Positions 18,101-26,448 of a stretch of 64,000 nucleotides of DNA are shown one piece after another. A model generated the notes under the pieces. The model was not told where the DNA came from and searched no databases. It saw nothing but the letters and a program-made list of their open reading frames with translations. Source of the stretch: Halomonas denitrificans. GTDB taxonomy: Bacteria; Pseudomonadota; Gammaproteobacteria; Xanthomonadales; Wenzhouxiangellaceae. Where the stretch lies: the NCBI GenBank assembly GCA_019800895.1, contig JAHVKF010000004.1, positions 1 through 64,000 of the forward strand, read 5' to 3'. The position numbers and the translations under genes are program-made. The stretch's first letter is position 1. Every line of letters begins with the position of its first letter.

Positions 18101-18485
18101 GCCGTCGCGCGTGCTGCTGGTCGACAACGAGCCGGCCATGCGGGCCTCGCTGGAGGCCCTGTTCACCGACTGGGGGCTGGACACGGTCGCCCGCGGCAGC
18201 CACGACGAGGCCCTGGCCGCCGCTCGCGACTCCGGCCCCTTCGATCTTCTGGTGCTCGACTACCATCTCGATCGAGGGCGAACCGGCATGGATGTGCTGC
18301 AGGCGCTGCGCGACCGGGGCATTTCGGCACCCGCGGTGCTGGTCAGTGCCGACCATGCAGCGGCGGTGCGCCGCGCCGCGCGAGCGGCCGGCTGCGCGCT
18401 GCTCCACAAGCCGATCCGGCCGCTGGCGCTCAAGAGCCTGCTCCACCATCTGCGGGCCGGCGGCAGCCGCAACGGCCCGTCCTGA
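15147..18485 (+). CDS. Hybrid sensor histidine kinase with Na+/solute symporter domain (CbrA-like)
   Basis: A 1112-aa membrane kinase. Residues 1-500 form an SSS-family transporter domain with about 13 TM helices, including the segment RHNTTSIADFIASRFG. A PAS domain (about 590-690) follows, with the signature SGALENMSQGICVVDADLRL near its start. A coiled linker leads to the HisKA dimerisation helix with the phospho-acceptor in AVSHDLVQPL (His759). The ATPase domain carries an N-box (LQNFLSNAVRYT) and G-boxes (DTGPGIP, GLGLGLAI). The C-terminal receiver domain has Asp1038 in VLDYHLD. By analogy with CbrA/NahK-type kinases it senses or transports a nutrient and relays phosphate to a partner not in this window. 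The GTG start is coupled to a short upstream ORF. Confidence 0.92.
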   Translation: MSDLSGGLLALAGLTWLGLLFAVAVFGERRPAGSRAWWPVVYSLSLAVYCTAWTFYGVTTQTVRSGWPIPPTFVGTIVLFALGGPFLIRLVRLSKRHNTTSIADFIASRFGKSSALAAVVTAVAVLGMVPYIALQLKAVAMSFGTVAGLAENEAGRAAWQDLAFYVAVVMALFAVLFGTRRAVATGHNRGLVLAMGFESLFKLTAMLALGLFVVFGLFQGPLDLAARTPELPFREPASFATLTLLGALAMFTLPHQFHIGVVECRDERHVRTARWLFPVFLLLIALPVLPLARAGVALLGDAGVAPDLYVLMLPLAHEQSALALFAFLGGLSAATGMVILASLTLSIMLGNHWITPLLLKRPGASGRDLLIPVRIQRRVGIVAVLMLAYVYSRLSGSAEALADIGALSFSGLAQLAPAVVLAVYRPGLPARSILAGLLGGVAVWAYVLLWPLTGPPDPGAGWPAWLAPSGLFGLAGLDALPRAVLASLLVNLAIVAATARRWSPVGPSNDDVPLPDSVLDGLAERFLSPERRRLLQVLGAGSLERERAVEHELAAVVGAASARLLLDAARRRTPAPLDTVAELVGQAAEQAQFSQAVLSGALENMSQGICVVDADLRLVAWNRPYLDLFDYPPELIRVGRPVAELLRHNARRGLVETEDLDAAIERRLAHKRAGTAHRIERSWPDGRIIEIRGNPMPGGGFVATFADVTAFRRAESELKRINETLEQRVAARTTELREAMVQAEKANAAKSRFLAAVSHDLVQPLNAAQLMTHSLSARLDAEAPRRVLKQISGALGATEDLLAALLDISRLDAGGLEPRRSRFALDDLFEQLAGEFRVLAEARGLVLRWRRSGRFVESDPQLLRRILQNFLSNAVRYTHRGGVLLAARRRGDSVLAGVWDTGPGIPESARVEVFEEFRRLDPDDAAPGLGLGLAISDRMARLLDHRLVLESREGRGTLFGVVLPAAAAETAGEADASGPAAMDPAPSRVLLVDNEPAMRASLEALFTDWGLDTVARGSHDEALAAARDSGPFDLLVLDYHLDRGRTGMDVLQALRDRGISAPAVLVSADHAAAVRRAARAAGCALLHKPIRPLALKSLLHHLRAGGSRNGPS

Positions 18486-18527
18486 GTCGGCTACCCTGTG
18501 GGGTCCGTCTCACCGAGTGTCCGAACC

Positions 18528-19661
18528 ATGGCCAGACTGAACGTTTCCAGCTGCTTCGATAGCGGCAACATCGAGGTGGTCGCCGCCGACGAGCCGGGCG
18601 AACTCCGGCTGCGCATCCGCCGCGACGTCGGCGACCGCCATGCCCAGTGGTTCCATTTCCAGCTGTGCAACGCGCGGGACCGGGCGTGCCGGATGACGAT
18701 CGAGAACGCCGGCGAGATGTCCTATCCCTCGGGCTTCGAGGGCTACCGGGCGGTCGCGTCGATCGACGGCGAGACCTGGTTCCGCGTGCCGACCACCTTC
18801 GACGGTACACAGCTGGTCATCGAACACACGCCCGAAGCCGACCAGGTGTCCTACGCCTACTTCGCCCCGTACAGCTTCGAACGCCACCAGTGGCTGATCG
18901 CCACGGCCAGCGACTCGCCGAACGTACGCAGCGAGGTGCTCTGTGCGACACCCGACGGCCGGCCGCTGACCCTGCTGACGGTCGGTGAGCCCGGGGACGA
19001 CAAGATCCCGGTCTGGATCACCGCGCGCCAGCACCCGGGCGAAACCATGGCCGAGTGGTGGGTCGAGGGCTTCCTCGAGCGCCTGCTCGACCCCGAGGAC
19101 GGGGCGTCCCGGGCGTTGCTCGATCGAGCGGTGATCTACGTCGTGCCGAACATGAACCCGGACGGCAGCGTCCGCGGTCACCTGCGCGTCAATGCCCGCG
19201 GAGTGAACCTGAACCGCGCCTGGCGCGATCCGGACGAGGACGAGTCACCCGAGGTGTTCCACGTGCGCGCGAAGATGCACGAGACCGGCGTGGCTTTTGC
19301 GCTCGACGTCCACGGCGACGAAGGCCTGCCGTACAACTTCATCGCCGGCGGCGAGGGCGTGCCGCGCTGGGACGAATCCATGCAGTCCGACCTCGACGCG
19401 TTCAAGTCGCTGCTGGCGGACCTGTCGCCGGACTTCCAGGTCGAGCACGGCTACGACGTCGATCCGCCCGGCAGCGCCGACCTGCGCAAGTGCACCGACT
19501 ATGTCGCCGAGACCTTCGGCTGTCTGGCCATGACCCTGGAGATGCCGTTCAAGGACGCGGCCAACCATCCGATGCCCGAGATCGGCTGGTCGCCGGCCCG
19601 CTCGGCCAAGCTCGGGGCGATCTTCGTCGACGCGATCCGGATGACCCTCGCGAAAGGGTGA
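18528..19661 (+). CDS. M14-family carboxypeptidase (cytosolic CCP-like)
   Basis: A 377-aa protein. The N-terminal ~120 residues form the beta-sandwich domain that precedes the catalytic domain in cytosolic-type M14 peptidases (FHFQLCNARDRACRMTIENA region). The peptidase domain has the zinc ligands His169 and Glu172 in RQHPGETMAEW and His262 in LDVHGDE. The substrate-binding segment NPDGSVRGHLR-VNARGVNLNR (about 210-235) is typical. There is no signal peptide, so it is probably cytoplasmic. Bacterial members remove C-terminal residues from peptides; the natural substrate is unknown. It starts 43 bp after the kinase and may share its transcript. Confidence 0.9.
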   Translation: MARLNVSSCFDSGNIEVVAADEPGELRLRIRRDVGDRHAQWFHFQLCNARDRACRMTIENAGEMSYPSGFEGYRAVASIDGETWFRVPTTFDGTQLVIEHTPEADQVSYAYFAPYSFERHQWLIATASDSPNVRSEVLCATPDGRPLTLLTVGEPGDDKIPVWITARQHPGETMAEWWVEGFLERLLDPEDGASRALLDRAVIYVVPNMNPDGSVRGHLRVNARGVNLNRAWRDPDEDESPEVFHVRAKMHETGVAFALDVHGDEGLPYNFIAGGEGVPRWDESMQSDLDAFKSLLADLSPDFQVEHGYDVDPPGSADLRKCTDYVAETFGCLAMTLEMPFKDAANHPMPEIGWSPARSAKLGAIFVDAIRMTLAKG

Positions 19662-19731
19662 GCCGGCGGCCGGCGGGTCGCCGGAAACACTTCAACCGCT
19701 GTCGGGCGCGCATGAGCTGAAAAGTGCTTTG

Positions 19732-20075
19732 ACCGCAGATGAACGCGGATTGAAGTGCGGAAGAGCGCCGGTGCCATGGGGCCTGGGCGTGCTGGGTTCG
19801 GGTCACCGTGGCCCGACATGCGCATTGCGCGAGAACAATGATCGAAGGCTTCAGCCCGATCCGAGCGCGTTTATTCCGCGCTCACCGATGGTCGAATCCG
19901 CTTGTCATGATCGCCACCGGAGCTCTCTGGTGCCACCAATGCAGGGAAGCGAGGCGGTGAAAGCGTTCCGAACGAGCGGCTTTGCCTGGCTGACGGACCT
20001 GCGCCCGCAGCGCCCCGGACTGCACATCGCTTCCGCAGTTGTTCTTATCCGAGTTCATCCGCGTTCATCTGCGGT
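19732..20075. repeat. Inverted-repeat-bounded non-coding element (about 344 bp)
   Basis: The 505-bp gap between the carboxypeptidase and tatC holds no gene. It contains a perfect 19-bp inverted repeat: ACCGCAGATGAACGCGGAT (19732-19750) and its reverse complement (20057-20075), bounding about 306 bp. The repeat sequence is of a kind often seen scattered in bacterial intergenic regions. Just outside the right end, CGCGTTCTCCGCGGTGA (20101-20117) is another such phrase. This could be a MITE-like non-autonomous element; no terminal target duplication was identified. Confidence 0.55.
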
Positions 20076-20166
20076 TGTTCTTGTTTTTTGGGGCGTCCTC
20101 CCGCGTTCTCCGCGGTGAGGGGGGCACTTGATCGATACCGGCGGTTCTCTTACGCCATCCTGCCCG

Positions 20167-20952
20167 TCAGTCGCCCGGGGGCTTCGTCGCCTCGCGATCG
20201 CGGACGACCATCTTCGAGAACACGATGCCGAGTTCGTACAGGGCCCAGACCGGGATCGCCAACAGCGTCTGGGAGATCACGTCCGGCGGGGTGATCAGCA
20301 TGGCGACGAAGAACACGCCGACGACGACGTAGCCGCGGGCCTTCGCCAGGCCCTCGGGCGTGACCACGCCGATCGCGACGAGCACGACGGTGATCACCGG
20401 CACCTCGAAGGCGAAACCGAAGGCCAGGAACAGCACCATGACGAAATCCAGGTAGCGCGTGATATCGGTCATCACCGCCACGCCGTCCGGGGCGATCTTG
20501 GTGATGAACGCGAAGATCAGCGGAAGGACCAGGAAGTACGCGAACAGGCAGCCCAGGTAGAACAGCGCGGTGGCCGCGAACAGCAGCGGCCGCGCCAGCC
20601 GCTTCTCGTGCTGGTAAAGGCCGGGGGCAACGAACGCCCAGAGCTGGTAGATGACGTAGGGCATGGCCACAAGGAGGGCCAGGACCATGACCAGCTTGAA
20701 CGGCGCGAAGATCGGCGAGGCGACGTCGATCGCGATCATGCTCGAACCTTCGGGCAGGCGCGATACCAGCGGCTCGGACACGATCGAGTACAGGGTGCGG
20801 GCGAAGGGCACCATGGCCAGCATGCACAGCACGACCGCGAGGACCGCGCGGATCAGGCGCGTGCGGAGCTCGAGCAGGTGATCGATCAGGCTGAGTTCCT
20901 GATCGACGCCCGCATCGATCTCCGATTCAGTCGGACCGGTCGGCGTCGTCAT
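20167..20952 (-). CDS. tatC: Twin-arginine translocase subunit TatC
   Basis: A 261-aa integral membrane protein with six TM helices. The conserved N-terminal segment SLIDHLLELRTRLIRA and the SPIFAPFK and PYVIYQLWAFVAPGLY regions are diagnostic. TatC binds the twin-arginine signal peptide and, with TatB, forms the receptor for folded cargo. ATG 20952 lies 26 bp inside the end of tatB in another frame; the upstream in-frame extension is Arg-rich and antisense-like and is rejected. Last gene of tatABC. Confidence 0.95.
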   Translation of the reverse strand: MTTPTGPTESEIDAGVDQELSLIDHLLELRTRLIRAVLAVVLCMLAMVPFARTLYSIVSEPLVSRLPEGSSMIAIDVASPIFAPFKLVMVLALLVAMPYVIYQLWAFVAPGLYQHEKRLARPLLFAATALFYLGCLFAYFLVLPLIFAFITKIAPDGVAVMTDITRYLDFVMVLFLAFGFAFEVPVITVVLVAIGVVTPEGLAKARGYVVVGVFFVAMLITPPDVISQTLLAIPVWALYELGIVFSKMVVRDREATKPPGD

Positions 20953-21235
20953 CGGCCTTCGGTTCCTTGTCGCGCGAATCGCTGTCGGCGCTGCCGTCCT
21001 GCTTGGCAGCCGACTTCCTTTCGGCCTCCTGGCGCGACGTGGCCTCCATGATCCGGCGATTGTGGTCGGCATCCAGCTCGGCCTGGAGCTCGGACTGCAA
21101 TCCTTGCCATGCGCGTCGCGCCTGGCGCGTCAGCTGACCGGCCTTGCGCGCGATACCGGGGAGCTTCTCCGGACCGAGCACGATCAGTGCGACGACCGCA
21201 AGCAGCAGCAATTCGGTGAACCCGACGCCGCCCAT
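20927..21235 (-). CDS. tatB: Twin-arginine translocase subunit TatB
   Basis: A 102-aa protein with the TatA/B architecture. A short N-terminal TM helix (GFTELLLLAVVALIVLGPEKLP, residues 4-25) contains the Glu of TatB (residue 7), followed by an amphipathic helix and a charged, disordered tail ending DDDADRSD. The VLGPEKLP hinge is the TatB signature. It works with TatC in cargo recognition. It starts 3 bp after tatA. Confidence 0.94.
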   Translation of the reverse strand: MGGVGFTELLLLAVVALIVLGPEKLPGIARKAGQLTRQARRAWQGLQSELQAELDADHNRRIMEATSRQEAERKSAAKQDGSADSDSRDKEPKADDDADRSD

Positions 21236-21238
21236 GGA

Positions 21239-21442
21239 TCAGTGCTTGGTCGAGCCGGAAGCGTCGTCTTCTTCTGAGGTGGACTTCGAGTCGGAGTCGT
21301 CGTCGCTGTCGCGGAGACCCTTGCGGAAATCCTTCATCGCTCCGCCCAGGTCGCCGCCGATGTTGCGCAGTTTCTTGGTGCCGAAGATCAACAGGACGAT
21401 CAGCAGGACGATCAGCAACTGCCAGGGGCTGATATTGGCCAT
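21239..21442 (-). CDS. tatA: Twin-arginine translocase subunit TatA
   Basis: A 67-aa pore subunit. The N-terminal TM helix is residues 7-20, then the [20 protein letters not shown] hinge and amphipathic helix (20-39), and an acidic, Ser-rich tail. This is the usual TatA size. It leads the tatABC operon; the gap to the upstream secreted-protein gene is 39 bp. Confidence 0.95.
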   Translation of the reverse strand: MANISPWQLLIVLLIVLLIFGTKKLRNIGGDLGGAMKDFRKGLRDSDDDSDSKSTSEEDDASGSTKH

Positions 21443-21481
21443 GTCGGAAGGCTCCGGGCCGGAAGAAAGTGGACGACTAGT

Positions 21482-22420
21482 CTACCGCCGAGGCGCGAGC
21501 AGCGTCCAGCCGAGCGCCAGCAGCAGCAGGCCGAGCACCAGCAGGCCGGAGCGGCCGAGCGCGGGGACCGGAACGATGGCCGCGCCGCCGCGGTTGCAGC
21601 CGCCCGGGGGGGCGACCGCGAGCGATTCGAAGCCGACCACGTCGGCGTCGGCGATCTTGGTGGCGGTGCCGGTGGCCGTGTCGATGCGCAGCACTTCGGA
21701 GAACAGGTTCGGGTCGCCGCCGTCGCGACGGTCGGTCAGGGCCCACAGCTGGCCGTCGGCGTCGAAGGACAGCCCGGCGTTGGCATACGGTGCGACCGCG
21801 TTGCCGAGGGGGCCGATCTCGGTGGCGGTGCCGTCGTCGAGGTCGATGGCGTAGAGGTTCGGGCTGTCGCTCGCTCCCGACGAATCCAGCCCCTGCCCGA
21901 TGCCGTAGACGGTGTCGCCCCAGGCCGCGATGTCGGTGATCGGTGCGCCGAGGCTTCCCGCGGGACCGATCGGCGTCAGCAGTCCGGTGTCCGGATCGGC
22001 TTCGTAGAGGGTTTCGCGCTGATCGGAACTGACCAGCAGGCGTCCTTCGCAGGTGAAGGTCATGCCGAGATCCAGGACCTCGCTCAGCGCGATGCCGAAA
22101 TTCGTCCGCTGGTTGCCGACCGCGATGCCGAGACCGGTCGCGGTGCTGACCGTGACCAGGGAGTTGCTCTCGTCGTCGGCGCCGAACAGGGTGCCGTCGT
22201 CGGCCAGGGCCAGGCCTTCCATGTCGAGGAACGAGGTCCAGCCGACGTAGCTGCTTTCCCCGGTCGCCAGGTCGACCTGCCAGAGGGCGTGCACGTCCTC
22301 GTTGTTCGGCAGGTTGCCGCGGGAGTTCACGGCCCAGGCCAGCGGCTCCGCATACGCGACGCCGGCCGGACCCAGCAGGGCCAGCAGTGCGACGACGACG
22401 ATGCGACGGGCGCGGGTCAC
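21482..22420 (-). CDS. Secreted beta-propeller-like protein with IPTL-CTERM-like tail
   Basis: A 312-aa exported protein. The signal peptide ends VAYA (about residue 24). The body shows repeated blades of the form DxATGxxxxxG with LALADDGTLFGAD-type strands, like NHL/YncE-type propellers. Two cysteines are present (CEG and GGC). The C-terminus is VPVPALGRSGLL, a hydrophobic helix and APRR, matching the IPTL-CTERM sorting pattern and closely resembling the tail of the protein at 2244-3104. The start is GTG 22420. It sits upstream of tatA in the same orientation; whether it shares a transcript with tatABC is unclear. Confidence 0.78.
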   Translation of the reverse strand: MTRARRIVVVALLALLGPAGVAYAEPLAWAVNSRGNLPNNEDVHALWQVDLATGESSYVGWTSFLDMEGLALADDGTLFGADDESNSLVTVSTATGLGIAVGNQRTNFGIALSEVLDLGMTFTCEGRLLVSSDQRETLYEADPDTGLLTPIGPAGSLGAPITDIAAWGDTVYGIGQGLDSSGASDSPNLYAIDLDDGTATEIGPLGNAVAPYANAGLSFDADGQLWALTDRRDGGDPNLFSEVLRIDTATGTATKIADADVVGFESLAVAPPGGCNRGGAAIVPVPALGRSGLLVLGLLLLALGWTLLAPRR

Positions 22421-22626
22421 GGGACGCTCTTTCCTCTCCTCGAAATCAGGACAGCTTCACGCTCGCGAGAATAGCAGATTCGACGTACGGATCACAGCGA
22501 GCGCAGCAATGCCGTCGACCGACGTCGCAGGGTGTCGGCGGCCCGACTCCCGACCCGATGACCGGCTCGACCACCGGCGCGCGGTACACTCGGCGACTTC
22601 CGTTACGTCTCTGCAAGGAATACCCG

Positions 22627-23760
22627 ATGCCGAAGCATCGAATCCGCAGTCGCGCCGAGGTCCGCCAGGTCGACGCGCACCGGGCGCCTGCCCGCGCCGG
22701 GGTGCTGCTCGCCAACCTGGGCACGCCCGACCGGCCCGACGCCCGTGCGCTGCGCCGCTACCTCCGGGAGTTTCTCTGGGACGACCGCGTGGTCGAAGTG
22801 CCTCGCCCGATCTGGTGGCTGATTCTGAACCTGGTCATCGTGCCCTTCCGCGCCCCTCGGTCGGCCGAGGCCTACCGCCGCGTCTGGACGGAGCGCGGCT
22901 CGCCGTTGCTTTATCACACGCGCGACCTGGCCGAAGCGATGCAGCGCGAGTTCGAGCGCAATCACCCGGACGTCCGGGTCTATCCGGCCATGCGCTACGG
23001 CCAGCCCGGCATCGAAGAGGCCCTGGCCCGCATGCGCGACGACAACGTGCAGCGGGTGATCGTGCTGCCGCTTTATCCGCAGTACTCGGCGACCACGACG
23101 GCGAGCGTGTTCGACGGCCTGGCCGCAGCGCTGAGGTCGGTCCGCTGGCTGCCGGAGCTCCGCTTCGTGACCCATTACCACTACGACGAGGCGTGGGTCG
23201 AGGCGGTCGCCGACCGGATTCGTGCCCACCAGGAGGAGCACGGCGAACCGGAGCAGCTGGTGTTCTCGTTCCACGGCATTCCCAAGAACTACCTGCTCGA
23301 TGGCGACCCGTACTACTGCCAGTGCCAGTCCTCCGCGCGCCGCATCGCCGCTCGCCTGAAGCTCGATTCGGACCGCTGGCGCGTGACCTTCCAGTCGCGC
23401 CTCGGCCGGGCCGAGTGGCTGAAGCCCTACACCGACCAGACGCTCCAGGCGATGGCCCGCGAGGGCGTCAAACGCGTCCAGGTCGTCTGCCCGGGCTTCG
23501 CCGTCGACTGCCTCGAGACCATCGACGAGATCGGGGTCGAGAACAGGGAAGAATTCGAGGAGGCCGGCGGCGAGCGCCTGGAGTACATCCCCGCACTCAA
23601 TGCGGAGCCGGACCATGCGCGCGTGCTCGCCGAACTGTGCTGGCGGCACGGCCAGGGCTGGCCGGAATTCGGCGGCACCACCGGCGTCGACGAAGAGCTG
23701 CTGGCCGAGCGGGTCGAACGCGCCGACCGGGCCGCGGTCCGGTTGGAGCTGGACGACTGA
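22627..23760 (+). CDS. hemH: Ferrochelatase
   Basis: A 377-aa enzyme that inserts Fe2+ into protoporphyrin IX, the last step of haem synthesis. Recognisable segments are GVLLANLGTPDRPD (about 25-38), LPLYPQYSATT (about 150-160) and the catalytic His in VFSFHGIP (about 217-224). Glu is supplied by CPGFAVDCLETIDEIG (about 292-307). ATG 22627 has an AAGGAA RBS about 5 bp upstream. The longer frame reaching back to 22387 enters the neighbouring divergent gene and is rejected. recQ starts 11 bp downstream, so the two are probably cotranscribed. Confidence 0.95.
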   Translation: MPKHRIRSRAEVRQVDAHRAPARAGVLLANLGTPDRPDARALRRYLREFLWDDRVVEVPRPIWWLILNLVIVPFRAPRSAEAYRRVWTERGSPLLYHTRDLAEAMQREFERNHPDVRVYPAMRYGQPGIEEALARMRDDNVQRVIVLPLYPQYSATTTASVFDGLAAALRSVRWLPELRFVTHYHYDEAWVEAVADRIRAHQEEHGEPEQLVFSFHGIPKNYLLDGDPYYCQCQSSARRIAARLKLDSDRWRVTFQSRLGRAEWLKPYTDQTLQAMAREGVKRVQVVCPGFAVDCLETIDEIGVENREEFEEAGGERLEYIPALNAEPDHARVLAELCWRHGQGWPEFGGTTGVDEELLAERVERADRAAVRLELDD

Positions 23761-23771
23761 TCGGGACCACC

Positions 23772-25622
<1,851 letters not shown>

Positions 25623-25717
25623 GTGCCCGTTGAGCACCCGCTGAACCGCGACGCTCGGCGGGCGTGCCGGGCGTCACCGTGTTGCGGTCAGGCGCTGGGT
25701 CGCTTGCGAGTGGCCGT

Positions 25718-26053
25718 TCAGCCGCCCATCAACTCCACGATCGGCCAGAAGAAGAACCCGAGCACCACGACCGCGACGATCACCGCCGCGAGCAATCGCA
25801 TGGGGTCGATCGGCCGTCGAGCGTTCCCGGCGTCCGCGCGGGCCCGCGCGGTGTACTCGTCCTGGAACCGGTCGAAGGCGTCCCTGGCCCTCGGGTACTC
25901 CTCGTTGTCGCGGATCCAGATGCTGCCCGCGCTCAGGCCGAACGCGGTCGGCGGGAGCTCGTACCAGTCCACGCCGAGCTGGTCGAGCATCGTCCGCACG
26001 CCGTCGGCTTCCTCGGCGGGAACGTGGCGCAGGTTCATCAGTCGTCGTGCCAT
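25718..26053 (-). CDS. Small membrane protein (DUF6164-like)
   Basis: A 111-aa protein. The N-terminal ~70 residues resemble the small alpha/beta signal-transducing-type domain of the DUF2007/DUF6164 kind (MNLRHVPAEEADGVRTMLDQ; WYELPPTAFGL). A C-terminal TM helix (LLAAVIVAVVVLGFFFWPIV, about 88-107) anchors it in the inner membrane. Function is unknown. A TACAAT -10-like hexamer on the minus strand (26065-26060) lies so near ATG 26053 that the transcript may be almost leaderless. Divergent from the borosin-type operon. The family name is from memory. Confidence 0.75.
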   Translation of the reverse strand: MARRLMNLRHVPAEEADGVRTMLDQLGVDWYELPPTAFGLSAGSIWIRDNEEYPRARDAFDRFQDEYTARARADAGNARRPIDPMRLLAAVIVAVVVLGFFFWPIVELMGG

Positions 26054-26130
26054 GGTTGCATTGTAGCGATCTTCCTCCCTCGTCCCGTTCGGCGCGGGGC
26101 CGCCGCAGGCAGCCGGAACGGAACCCCGCT

Positions 26131-26136
26131 ACAATT
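26131..26136 (+). promoter_or_regulatory. Candidate -10 element for the borosin-type operon
   Basis: TACAAT lies 83 bp upstream of the precursor start. No convincing -35 was found. The implied 5' UTR contains a short hairpin (GTCGTCGC...GCGACGGC, about 26145-26163) and a clear RBS (AAGGGAG) before ATG 26219. Confidence 0.4.
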
Positions 26137-26218
26137 CCCCGCAGTCGTCGCGATGCGACGGCAAGGCGGTCCCGAGGGGGGCCGAGCGATCCAACCGGAA
26201 CCCAAGGGAGCTCGAGAC

Positions 26219-26431
26219 ATGGACAACCTCACCAAACTGCTGGTCGACCTCGGCCGCGATGCCGAACTCGAAGCGCGCTACCGAAGCGATCCCGACGATG
26301 TGCTCGCCGAGTACGAGGTGTCCGACGAGGCGGCCGAGGCGATGAAGAACGGCGACCTGGATGCGTTGCGCAAGCTCAGCGGGCTGGACGAGCTGCGCCT
26401 GACCAACTCCACGGTCAAGGCCTACCGCTAG
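26219..26431 (+). CDS. Putative split-borosin (LigA-like) RiPP precursor peptide
   Basis: A 70-aa peptide. Residues 1-55 form an acidic, all-helical leader of the LigA-like/NHLP-type fold (LTKLLVDLGRDAELEARY at the start, PDDVLAEYEVSDEAAEAM in the middle) that ends in KLSG. The 15 residues after it (LDELRLTNSTVKAYR) are the candidate core. The layout matches SonA, the free-standing precursor of the Shewanella split borosin, in size, helical leader, LSG-like junction and short beta-branched C-terminal core. The RBS AAGGGAG is well placed. The same operon encodes a tetrapyrrole-methylase-fold enzyme, the expected N-methyltransferase partner. Family assignment is by recognition of pattern and context, not by alignment; core methylation is inference. 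Confidence 0.72.
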   Translation: MDNLTKLLVDLGRDAELEARYRSDPDDVLAEYEVSDEAAEAMKNGDLDALRKLSGLDELRLTNSTVKAYR

Positions 26432-26448
26432 TCCCCTTCGGCTCGCCC

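Noticed and set aside
15066-18449. 1127-codon open frame antisense to the hybrid kinase
   Set aside because: Its product is a low-complexity Arg/Gln/Gly/His-rich translation typical of GC-rich antisense frames; the + strand has a complete multi-domain kinase.
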